Assembly (NCBI GenBank): GCA_040307715.1
Contig: JAWRJC010000095.1
Span: forward strand, 1-5,504
Origin: RUG13615 sp040307715
Lineage (GTDB): Bacteria; Bacillota; Clostridia; Peptostreptococcales; Anaerovoracaceae
Length of the DNA stretch: 5,504 nt
Reading direction: 5' to 3'
In this document: piece after piece, positions 1 to 5,504 of the stretch
Layout: each line of letters starts with the position of its first letter
How positions within the stretch are numbered: position 1 is the first letter of the stretch
Position numbers and translations under genes: made by a program
The notes under the pieces: model-generated
Databases searched by the model: none
Told to the model about the DNA's origin: nothing
The model's input: only the letters and a program-made list of their open reading frames with translations

Positions 1-2
1 TG

Positions 3-680
3 AAATGTACACGACTGCCTTTGGATTTTGAAAAACCGCTCATACAGAACCAGATCCTGCTGCTCGCTTTCCAGTGCGTCATGTACTGCGGCGTGCAGTA
101 TCTGGAAGGCACACCGGCAGACATGACGATGCCGGCTGACAGGCTGATCCCGTTCATCCCGTCCATGATCATCGGCTACCTGCTGTGGTTCCCGATGATC
201 GCGTTCTTTCCGTTGCTTCTGCACCACTTTTCAAAAAAACTATACCGGCGGCACATGGCCGGGCTGGTGCTGCTCATCGTGCTCAGCTGCCTGATCTATC
301 TGGTCTATCCGACCACCGTCGACCGCGGTCATCTGAACGATGCGCCGTTTTCTCAGCTGGTCTTTCTCATCTACACCGCCGATAAAATGAATCTGAACTG
401 CATGCCCAGCATGCACTGTTCGATGTGCTTTATGATGCTGTTCTCCGCACTTGCCTGCAAAGAATCGCCGGCTGTCTATCGATACGGGACCGTCGCCCTC
501 TCATTATTCGTTGTCGCTTCGACACTCTTTGTCAAACAGCACGTGATCATCGACGCCGTGACGGCATTCCCCCTGGCGCTTCTGTGCTGGCTTGCCGGAG
601 GCCTGTTCGCCCGTCAGTCATTAAGACGCAGGCTGATCTCGCCCGAGAAGAGCGATTCCTCGGTGCCGTCATCATCGTAA
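3..680 (+). CDS. PAP2-family integral membrane phosphatase, 5' end outside the window
   Basis: Probable membrane phosphatase of the PAP2 (phosphatidic acid phosphatase type 2) superfamily, acting on a lipid phosphate or similar substrate at the membrane; the substrate cannot be told. The frame is open to the left edge. The first possible start inside the window is a TTG at 21 with no ribosome binding site, and relatives as I recall them have more residues before the first membrane segment, so the true start is probably upstream. Counting from that TTG, hydrophobic segments lie near 10-25, 44-68, 79-96, 134-145, 155-171 and 178-196. The catalytic C2 motif is PSMH at 129-132 (preceded by NC) and C3 is KQHVIID at 172-178, giving His132, His174 and Asp178. 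The C1 Lys-x6-Arg-Pro motif is not canonical; YPTTVDR at 96-102 sits where it would be. The last 21 residues are polar, rich in Ser and Arg, and lie over the end of birA. The PAP2 assignment is firm; substrate and exact family are open. Confidence 0.8.
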   Translation, partial: KCTRLPLDFEKPLIQNQILLLAFQCVMYCGVQYLEGTPADMTMPADRLIPFIPSMIIGYLLWFPMIAFFPLLLHHFSKKLYRRHMAGLVLLIVLSCLIYLVYPTTVDRGHLNDAPFSQLVFLIYTADKMNLNCMPSMHCSMCFMMLFSALACKESPAVYRYGTVALSLFVVASTLFVKQHVIIDAVTAFPLALLCWLAGGLFARQSLRRRLISPEKSDSSVPSSS

Positions 681-1612
681 CGCACGAGCAGATGGCAGTG
701 GTCGTCCAATGAGAGCGCCACACCGGACCGCTCCACCCCCGCACGGATGATGGTGATCCGCTTGCCGGGCACAAAACACATGCTGCGGTACCGGTCCGCG
801 ACCTGCTGCTCCGTCGCATTGTGATACAGATCAAAGAACTGTTCATACGTATAGGCGACCAGCTTGTTGCGCGCGTCGTCGATCTTTTCCGTGCCGAGAA
901 TGCTTCCGGCACGGTCTTTGATGTCCTCCGGCCACCCCTCTTTCGGTGTGTAGATATTGAGCCCGATGCCCACGATCACATTGTCGATCTCCCCTGACTC
1001 GAGGCTCGTCGTCGCCTCCGCGAGGATGCCGCAGACCTTTCGGCCGCCGACATACACGTCGTTGACCCACTTGATGCCGACATCACCGACACCGTACCGG
1101 TGAATCGCTTCAGCCACCGCGACCGCCGCCATCGTTGTGATCCGGCCCGCGTCGCCCGCTTCCATGGACGGCCGCAACAGGATGCTGAAATAGATCCCGG
1201 TGCCTACCGGGGAGAAGAAACTCCGTCCGCGCCGGCCCTTGCCCTTTGTCTGCGCCGCCGCTACAACGATCGTCCCTTCGGGCACCTCTTCGCGCATGGC
1301 CGCTTCCCGCAGCAGGTCGTTGGTCGACGTGACCGACTGATGCACAATGATGTTCGCCGCCGCAGGCTCGCGCAGATACTTGGCGATGCCCGCTTCTGAT
1401 ATGACATCGTTCTCCTGCCGCAGCGTGTAGCCCTTGCCGGTGGACGCGTCGATCATGTAGCCGTCCGCCTCGAGCGACTTGATCGCTTTCCAGACAGCTG
1501 TCCGGCTGATGCCGAGCGATTCTGCGATGATGCTGCCGGAAACCGGGCGGCCGCTGTTTTCTTCCAGGAATCGCACCACGGTTTCTTTGGTGCTCAGCTT
1601 TTCGTCTCTCAT
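614..1612 (-). CDS. birA: Biotin--[acetyl-CoA-carboxylase] ligase / biotin repressor BirA
   Basis: Bifunctional cytoplasmic enzyme. It makes biotinyl-5'-AMP from biotin and ATP and transfers biotin to a lysine of carboxylase carrier domains; with an N-terminal DNA-binding domain it can also repress biotin genes. The 332-residue product begins with a winged helix-turn-helix (SLGISRTAVWKAIKSLEADGY, about 32-52). The catalytic domain shows STN at 96-98, the biotin/ATP loop GKGRRGR at 124-130, KWVND at 181-185 (usual form KWPND) and GIGLNI at 215-220. An SH3-like C-terminal domain runs from about 281 (VPGKRITI) to the end. Length fits two-function BirA proteins. I chose the ATG at 1612 because AAAGGA lies 7 nt upstream; an in-frame GTG at 1645 would add 11 residues but lacks such support. 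It is divergent from gltX, and its last 67 bp overlap the converging PAP2 gene. No biotin synthesis or carboxylase gene is in view, so regulatory targets are unknown. Confidence 0.96.
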   Translation of the reverse strand: MRDEKLSTKETVVRFLEENSGRPVSGSIIAESLGISRTAVWKAIKSLEADGYMIDASTGKGYTLRQENDVISEAGIAKYLREPAAANIIVHQSVTSTNDLLREAAMREEVPEGTIVVAAAQTKGKGRRGRSFFSPVGTGIYFSILLRPSMEAGDAGRITTMAAVAVAEAIHRYGVGDVGIKWVNDVYVGGRKVCGILAEATTSLESGEIDNVIVGIGLNIYTPKEGWPEDIKDRAGSILGTEKIDDARNKLVAYTYEQFFDLYHNATEQQVADRYRSMCFVPGKRITIIRAGVERSGVALSLDDHCHLLVRYDDDGTEESLFSGEISLRLND

Positions 1613-1619
1613 AAATGGG

Positions 1620-1625
1620 TCCTTT
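1620..1625 (-). promoter_or_regulatory. Ribosome binding site of birA
   Basis: On the minus strand AAAGGA is followed by 7 nt and then the ATG at 1612. This decides the birA start against the in-frame GTG at 1645, which lies upstream of the site. Confidence 0.75.
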
Positions 1626-1666
1626 TTTCTGTCTTCGCACCGCACACGGCGCTTCGTTCTGCCTTC

Positions 1667-1695
1667 AACCTATCACAGCCTCCCCGCATCGTCAA
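1667..1695 (-). promoter_or_regulatory. Candidate sigma-70-type promoter for birA
   Basis: On the minus strand TTGACG (1695-1690) stands 17 nt from TAGGTT (1672-1667). The latter is preceded by TGA, an extended -10 arrangement. The -35 matches consensus at five of six positions, the -10 at only three, so the TGn would matter. Transcription would start near 1660 and give a leader of about 48 nt before the birA ATG. This is a by-eye call. Confidence 0.45.
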
Positions 1696-1728
1696 CCTCA
1701 GACGCCTCGGAAGGTAACACCTTGCGTA

Positions 1729-1757
1729 TTGCACTGATTTCCTGTATTTTATATTAT
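1729..1757 (+). promoter_or_regulatory. Sigma-70-type promoter for gltX
   Basis: TTGCAC (1729-1734) and TATTAT (1752-1757) are separated by exactly 17 nt in the most AT-rich part of the intergenic region. A second, weaker pair, TTGCGT (1722-1727) and TATTTT (1745-1750), also with 17 nt spacing, overlaps it 7 nt upstream. Start of transcription is expected near 1764, giving gltX a leader of about 125 nt. The in-frame TTG at 1760 and the out-of-frame ATG at 1756 lie in or beside the -10 box and are not plausible translation starts. Confidence 0.65.
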
Positions 1758-1763
1758 GGTTGG

Positions 1764-1888
1764 ATGTATGCTTCCTGCCATTTCAAAAGCTGCAACGCCG
1801 CTGCGGACAAGCCGCACCGGCAGTCTGCACATCGTCAGTACCGGCGCCAGACGCCGCAATCATACAACAACACCAAACGGAGAACAAA
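1764..1888 (+). other. 5' leader of gltX with two small hairpins, no T-box
   Basis: The predicted untranslated leader holds two 5-bp perfect stems with 5-nt loops: TGCGG/CCGCA (1802-1806 with 1812-1816) and CGGCG/CGCCG (1842-1846 with 1852-1856). Neither is followed by a T-run, so neither looks like an attenuator. No T-box sequence (the GGTGG-type core next to an antiterminator) is visible, so control by uncharged tRNA is not supported. The last 30 nt are A-rich and should be unstructured, which would favour ribosome loading. Confidence 0.35.
1879..1883 (+). promoter_or_regulatory. Ribosome binding site of gltX
   Basis: GGAGA lies 5 nt before the ATG at 1889. It supports that start over the longer open frame beginning at 1760. 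Confidence 0.6.
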
Positions 1889-3541
1889 ATGGATTATCAG
1901 AAACTCGCAGACCTGTTATTCCCGGATATCGACAAGACCCCGGCGGACTACGAAGCCATGTACCCGGTAAGAGACCTGGCAGAGGGCACGCCCGTCACCC
2001 GTCTTGGACCAAGCCCCACGGGCTTCATCCATCTGGGCAACCTGTACGGCGCGTTCGTCGATGAGCGCCTTGCCCATCAGCACGACGGCCTGTTCCTGCT
2101 GCGCATCGAGGATACCGACGACAAGCGGTTTGTCGAAGGCGCCGTCGAGACTGTTATCGACAGTCTGGACTACTTTGACATCCACTTTGATGAAGGCGCT
2201 TCCAAGGAAGGCGAGACCGGCGATTACGGTCCCTACCACCAGAGCGACCGCGGCCCGCTGTACCGCTGCTTCGCCAAGCAGCTCGTCGCAGAAGGCAAAG
2301 CGTATCCCTGCTTCATGACCGAAGAAGAAATCGCTGCTGTCCGCGAAGAACAGGAGCAGCAGAAGCTGACACCCGGCATCTACGGCAGTTTCGCGAAGTG
2401 CCGTGACCTCTCCTATGAGGAAGTCAAAGCCCGCCTCGACGCCGGTGATGTGCCCGTCATTCGCCTGCGCTCCCAGGGCAACCCCGAAGAGCCCGCGCAG
2501 ATCCATGTGCAGGATGCCATCCGCGGCGAACTGACCATGCCGGAGAACTTCCAGGATGTCGTCATCATCAAGACGATGGGGCTGCCGACCTACCACTTTG
2601 CGCATGCCTGCGATGACCACCTGATGCGCGTCACACACGTCGTGCGCGGCGAAGAATGGCTCTCCAGCCTGCCGATCCACTACGAACTGTTCACGGCACT
2701 CGGATTCGAACTGCCGGTCTACTGCCACACCGCCGTCCTGATGAAGGTCGACGAGAACGGTAACAAGCGCAAGCTATCCAAGAGAAAGGACCCCGAACTC
2801 GCGCTGGATTTCTATAAAGAACTCGGCTACCATCCGCTCGCGGTCCGCGAATACCTGCTGACCATCCTCAACTCCAACTACGAAGAATGGCGCATGGCCA
2901 ATCCGGATGTGAGCTGCGATGAGTTCCCGTTCACGCTCGAAAAGATGAGCACCTCCGGCGCTCTGTTCGATATCGATAAGCTGAACAACGTCTCCAAAGA
3001 CGTGCTCGTCAAGATCCCGGCAAAGGATCTGTACAACTTCCTGACCGGCTGGGCGAAAGATTACAAACCGGAAGTCCTGCCCCTCCTCGAAGACGAAGCG
3101 TACATCGAGAAGATCCTCGACCTCGGCCGCAGCGGCAACAAGCCCCGCAAGGACTTTGTCTGCGCGAGCCAGATGTTCGACTTCATCAGTTACTTCTTCG
3201 ATGATTACTACAAGCTCGAAGACGAGATCCCCGCGGAGGTCAGCAAGGAAGACGCAGCAAAGATCCTCGAGGCGTATCTGGCGACCTACGACCACAGCGA
3301 CGAACAGCCCGACTGGTTCAACAAGATCCGCACGTTGGGCACCGAACTCGGCTACGCGGCAAAGCCGAAGGATTTCAAAAAGAACCCGGACGACTACAAA
3401 GGCCATGTCGGCCACGTCAGCGGTGTGATCCGTCTGGCGATCGTCGGCCGTGCCAGCAGCCCGGATGTCTGGGAGATCCAGCAGATCCTCGGCGAAGAGC
3501 GCACGAAGGCCCGCATCCAAAAGATGCGTGCCAGTCTCTAG
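1889..3541 (+). CDS. gltX: Glutamate--tRNA ligase (GluRS), 550-residue clostridial-type form
   Basis: Cytoplasmic class I aminoacyl-tRNA synthetase that joins glutamate to tRNA-Glu using ATP; whether it also charges tRNA-Gln for amidation cannot be read from the sequence. The catalytic fold starts with PSPTGFIHLGNL at 41-52, where HLGN is the HIGH box, followed by LRIEDTD at 71-77. TYHFAHACDDHLMRVTHVVRGEEWL (about 234-258) is the typical GluRS core, and KLSKR at 295-299 is the KMSKS loop. The remainder to 550 is the helical anticodon-binding part, ending in a conserved-looking VSGVIRLAIVGR stretch (509-520). At 550 residues it is longer than the common 460-500-residue enzyme and resembles a form I know from gut Bacillota beginning MDYxKLAxLLFPDI. 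The ATG at 1889 is chosen for its GGAGA site and this conserved N-terminus. Near the tRNA acceptor-binding insertion, the usual CxC zinc pair reads CFM (141-143). It has its own promoter and stands alone. Confidence 0.96.
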   Translation: MDYQKLADLLFPDIDKTPADYEAMYPVRDLAEGTPVTRLGPSPTGFIHLGNLYGAFVDERLAHQHDGLFLLRIEDTDDKRFVEGAVETVIDSLDYFDIHFDEGASKEGETGDYGPYHQSDRGPLYRCFAKQLVAEGKAYPCFMTEEEIAAVREEQEQQKLTPGIYGSFAKCRDLSYEEVKARLDAGDVPVIRLRSQGNPEEPAQIHVQDAIRGELTMPENFQDVVIIKTMGLPTYHFAHACDDHLMRVTHVVRGEEWLSSLPIHYELFTALGFELPVYCHTAVLMKVDENGNKRKLSKRKDPELALDFYKELGYHPLAVREYLLTILNSNYEEWRMANPDVSCDEFPFTLEKMSTSGALFDIDKLNNVSKDVLVKIPAKDLYNFLTGWAKDYKPEVLPLLEDEAYIEKILDLGRSGNKPRKDFVCASQMFDFISYFFDDYYKLEDEIPAEVSKEDAAKILEAYLATYDHSDEQPDWFNKIRTLGTELGYAAKPKDFKKNPDDYKGHVGHVSGVIRLAIVGRASSPDVWEIQQILGEERTKARIQKMRASL

Positions 3542-3569
3542 GAATCGCTCCGTAAAAAGAAAACCAAAA

Positions 3570-3648
3570 AGCGGCTGTCAGCCGATCGCTCTCGCGCATC
3601 TATCACGATGCGTTCGAGCTGGATCGTCTGCGCCGCTCTTTTGTTGTT
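3570..3648. terminator. Two-way terminator between convergent gltX and ahcY
   Basis: A long imperfect hairpin spans 3570-3637. Its paired parts, from outside in, are AGCGGC/GCCGCT (3570-3575 with 3632-3637), CGATC/GATCG (3583-3587 with 3622-3626), CTCG/CGAG (3591-3594 with 3615-3618) and CGCATC/GATGCG (3595-3600 with 3607-3612), with a 6-nt loop. On the plus strand it is followed by CTTTTGTTGTT, which would end gltX transcripts. On the left it is flanked by A-runs (3554-3570), which read as T-runs for minus-strand transcripts coming from ahcY. A smaller 5-bp stem, CGGCT/AGCCG (3572-3576 with 3580-3584), sits directly next to the A-runs and is an alternative minus-strand terminator. Pairing was judged by eye; internal loops make its strength uncertain. 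Confidence 0.6.
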
Positions 3649-3712
3649 CCGTTTACGATCGATTACTGTCCGGCCGCCGCGGATTCTCTCCTTCCGCAGC
3701 ATCGACCGTATC

Positions 3713-4960
3713 CTACACCTGCCAGCTGTGCAGGTACTTCTCCTGCTCCTCGGTCAGGGTGTCGATCCCGATGCCCCACGCCGCCAGCATCCGGCGGGCG
3801 ATCTTGTCGTCGATCTCACGGGAGACATCGATGACGCCGTTGGCGAGTTCCGCGTGGTGATCCTTGATGTACTGCGCGCTCATCGCCTGCACCGCGAAGG
3901 ACAGATCCATCATCTCCGCGGGATGGCCGTCCGCCGCCGCGATGTTGACCAGCTTGCCCTCACCGATGACATGGATGACCTTGCCCCACGGCATGACATA
4001 CGCCGTGATGTTGCGGCGCGCTTCGTATTTTTCTACCGCGAGGTCCTCGAGTTCGTCCATCTCGACTTCTACGTTGAAATGGCCGGCGTTGGTGAGGATC
4101 GCGCCATCTTTGAGCGATTCGAAATGACGCTTGTCGATGACATGGCTGCAGCCGGTGACCGTGATGAAGACATCGCCGATCGCCGCAGCCTCCGCCATCG
4201 GCATGACATCATAGCCGTCCATGTGCGCTTCCATGGCCTTGACCGGATCGACTTCCGTGACGATGACCTGCGCGCCGAGCGCTTTCGCTCTCATGGAAAC
4301 GCCTCTGCCACACCAGCCGTACCCTGCCACGACGACCTTCTTGCCTGCCACGATCAGATTGGTGTTGCGCATGATGCTGTCCCAGACGGACTGGCCGGTG
4401 CCGTAGCGGTTGTCGAACAGGTGCTTGCAATCCGCATCGTTGACCGCGACCATCGGGAACTTGAGGACACCCTCGGCTTCCATCGCCTTCAGACGGATGA
4501 TACCCGTCGTGGTCTCTTCGCAGCCGCCCCAGACATCTTCCGCCAGGTCCGGACGTTTGCCGTGCAGCATGCCCACGAGGTCGCCGCCGTCGTCGATGAC
4601 GATATTCGGCTTGTGCCCGAGGCACATCTCGATGTGCCGGTCGTACTCTTCCGGTGTTGCTGCGTGATACGCGAAGACCGGGATCCCGTCATCCACGAGC
4701 GCCGCCGCAACGTCATCCTGCGTGGACAGCACATTGCTGCCGGTCGCGCGTAGATCTGCTCCGCCCGCAGCGAGCACCTTGCACAGGTAAGCGGTCTTGG
4801 CCTCCATATGGATAGACAGGGAAATCTTCACACCTTCAAAAGGCCTGGTTTCCTCGAATTCTTTTTCGATCGCGTTCAGCAGGGGCATGTGCCGCCTGAC
4901 CCAGTTGATCTTTTTGTGTCCCTCGTGCGCGAGAGCGATGTCGCGGACTTCGTATTCCAT
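3713..4960 (-). CDS. ahcY: Adenosylhomocysteinase (S-adenosylhomocysteine hydrolase)
   Basis: NAD-dependent cytoplasmic enzyme that splits S-adenosylhomocysteine, the product of SAM-dependent methylation, into adenosine and homocysteine. The 415-residue product carries IHMEAKTA (50-57), STQDDVAAAL (79-88), EETTTG (148-153) and the catalytic stretch NDADCKHLFDNRYGTGQS (174-191), with Lys and Asp in place. The NAD-binding GYGWCGRG lies at 213-220, with NAGHFNVE at 291-298 and GEGKLVN at 333-339. It is shorter than the usual 430-480 residues and ends in YLHSWQV instead of the familiar Lys...Tyr-Arg-Tyr tail, resembling the compact forms known from Thermotoga and archaea. AAAGGA lies 6 nt before the ATG at 4960, which I chose as the start. 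The ATG at 4966 would touch the ribosome binding site with no spacing. glmS lies 76 nt upstream on the same strand, with a hairpin but no clear promoter between, so co-transcription is likely. Confidence 0.95.
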   Translation of the reverse strand: MEYEVRDIALAHEGHKKINWVRRHMPLLNAIEKEFEETRPFEGVKISLSIHMEAKTAYLCKVLAAGGADLRATGSNVLSTQDDVAAALVDDGIPVFAYHAATPEEYDRHIEMCLGHKPNIVIDDGGDLVGMLHGKRPDLAEDVWGGCEETTTGIIRLKAMEAEGVLKFPMVAVNDADCKHLFDNRYGTGQSVWDSIMRNTNLIVAGKKVVVAGYGWCGRGVSMRAKALGAQVIVTEVDPVKAMEAHMDGYDVMPMAEAAAIGDVFITVTGCSHVIDKRHFESLKDGAILTNAGHFNVEVEMDELEDLAVEKYEARRNITAYVMPWGKVIHVIGEGKLVNIAAADGHPAEMMDLSFAVQAMSAQYIKDHHAELANGVIDVSREIDDKIARRMLAAWGIGIDTLTEEQEKYLHSWQV

Positions 4961-4966
4961 ATACAT

Positions 4967-4972
4967 TCCTTT
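4967..4972 (-). promoter_or_regulatory. Ribosome binding site of ahcY
   Basis: AAAGGA on the minus strand, within AAGAAAGGA. It stands 6 nt before the ATG at 4960 but directly abuts the ATG at 4966, so it decides for the shorter, 415-residue product. Confidence 0.75.
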
Positions 4973-4986
4973 CTTAATGGCAGAGA

Positions 4987-5009
4987 TGCCGCCGGACCAG
5001 CCGGCGGCA
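4987..5009 (-). other. Perfect 9-bp GC-rich hairpin between glmS and ahcY
   Basis: TGCCGCCGG and CCGGCGGCA pair perfectly around a 5-nt loop (4987-4995 with 5001-5009). In the glmS-to-ahcY direction the stem is followed by TCTCTGCC, not a T-run, and 14 nt later by the ahcY ribosome binding site. It is therefore not a standard intrinsic terminator. It could be a leaky terminator, a stop for 3' exonucleases protecting the glmS message, or a site of RNA processing. Confidence 0.6.
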
Positions 5010-5036
5010 CAGTGGTTTCGTATCGATGCCGGCAGC

Positions 5037-5504
5037 CTACTCGACCGTCACGGACTTGGCCAGATTCTTCGGCTTGTCGATGTTGCAGCCGCGCGCTTTC
5101 GCTACGTAATACGCAAAGAGCTGCATCGGCACGACCGACAGCAGCGGGGTCAGTTCATCCGGGCAATCCGGGATATAGATGACCTCGTCCGCCTGCTTTT
5201 CGACTTCCTTGTCGTTCTCTTTAGCGACCGCCAGAACGTAAGCGCCTCTCGCCTGCACCTCCTTGATGTTGGAGAGCATCTTCTCGAACAGCGCGCTCTG
5301 CGTCGCCAGGACGACCACGAGTGTTCCCTGGTCGATCAGCGCGATGGTGCCGTGCTTGAGTTCGCCGGCTGCGATCGCAAACGAGTTGATGTAAGAAATC
5401 TCCTTCATTTTGAGGGAGGCCTCATAGGCAACAGACGCGTCCAGGCCGCGGCCGATGAAGAACATTTCGTTCTCTCTGTGGAATCTGTCCGCGATCCGCT
5501 TGAC
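5037..5504 (-). CDS. glmS: Glutamine--fructose-6-phosphate aminotransferase (GlmS), C-terminal 155 residues only
   Basis: C-terminal part of the cytoplasmic enzyme that makes glucosamine-6-phosphate from fructose-6-phosphate and glutamine, the first step towards UDP-GlcNAc for cell wall synthesis. The frame is open to the right edge, so about three quarters of the usual roughly 600 residues, including the glutaminase domain, lie outside. The visible part is the second SIS (sugar isomerase) domain. Counting from the edge, KEISY has Glu35 and AGELKHG has His51, matching E. coli Glu488 and His504. The C-terminal tail NLAKSVTVE has Lys150, matching Lys603, which contacts the sugar. All isomerase residues I can place are intact, and the end is complete with a TAG stop. 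ahcY follows 76 nt downstream on the same strand. Any glmS ribozyme would lie upstream of the gene, beyond this window. Confidence 0.96.
   Translation of the reverse strand, partial: VKRIADRFHRENEMFFIGRGLDASVAYEASLKMKEISYINSFAIAAGELKHGTIALIDQGTLVVVLATQSALFEKMLSNIKEVQARGAYVLAVAKENDKEVEKQADEVIYIPDCPDELTPLLSVVPMQLFAYYVAKARGCNIDKPKNLAKSVTVE

Noticed and set aside
1613..1645. Longer birA from a GTG at 1645
   Set aside because: The ATG at 1612 has AAAGGA at 7 nt, and the added residues contain the ribosome binding site sequence itself.
1760..1888. N-terminal extension of gltX by 43 residues from a TTG
   Set aside because: It starts right at the -10 promoter box, has no ribosome binding site, and the conserved N-terminus MDYQKLADLLFPDI begins at 1889.
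1916..2728. 270-codon open frame on the minus strand inside gltX
   Set aside because: Antisense to a strongly conserved synthetase domain; its composition reflects gltX codons and no domain is recognisable. The similar frame at 2774-3520 is rejected for the same reason.
3669..3683. Small TCCG/CGGA hairpin just after the ahcY stop
   Set aside because: Only 4 bp with a 7-nt loop, and no T-run on either strand; too weak to call a terminator.
3608..4753. 381-codon open frame on the plus strand opposite ahcY
   Set aside because: It lies antisense to a clearly recognised gene, starts inside the terminator region, has no ribosome binding site that I see, and its Asp/Arg/Val-rich product has no family features. 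It is a shadow of the GC-rich codon use of ahcY.
4961..5036. A SAH-type riboswitch ahead of ahcY
   Set aside because: Only 76 nt separate glmS and ahcY, and apart from one simple hairpin I see none of the conserved sequence of known SAH aptamers.

Overview
The window looks like ordinary chromosomal DNA from a fairly GC-rich member of the Bacillota (Clostridia or Erysipelotrichia type). This is inferred from three things: a long GluRS beginning MDYQKLADLLFPDI, which resembles the roughly 550-residue form I know from gut Bacillota; a BirA with an N-terminal helix-turn-helix; and AGGA-type ribosome binding sites. The third-codon-position bias to G and C leaves many long spurious open frames opposite the real genes. 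The species cannot be named from this sequence alone.

Layout, left to right. (1) The 3' part of a PAP2-family membrane phosphatase gene (+, open to the left edge, ends 680). (2) birA, biotin-protein ligase/repressor (-, 614-1612). It converges on the PAP2 gene and overlaps it tail to tail by 67 bp. (3) A 276-bp divergent intergenic region (1613-1888). It carries a candidate promoter for birA on the minus strand and a good sigma-70-type promoter for gltX on the plus strand, with a leader of about 125 nt. (4) gltX, glutamyl-tRNA synthetase (+, 1889-3541). (5) A 171-bp convergent intergenic region whose long imperfect palindrome has A-runs on the left and T-runs on the right, as in a two-way terminator. 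(6) ahcY, adenosylhomocysteinase (-, 3713-4960). (7) A 76-bp gap with a 9-bp perfect GC-rich hairpin. (8) The 3' quarter of glmS (-, 5037 to the right edge).

The genes are housekeeping functions from separate pathways: lipid phosphate or undecaprenyl-type phosphate metabolism, biotinylation, tRNA charging, recycling of S-adenosylhomocysteine, and glucosamine-6-phosphate synthesis. glmS and ahcY share a strand and are close enough for co-transcription. birA and gltX are divergent and controlled from one short region. I saw no mobile element, CRISPR array, tRNA, rRNA or T-box, and no evidence of a new biological system. The points worth a second look are mostly about gene ends: the birA/PAP2 overlap, the two-way terminator, the glmS-ahcY hairpin, and variant residues in GltX and AhcY.
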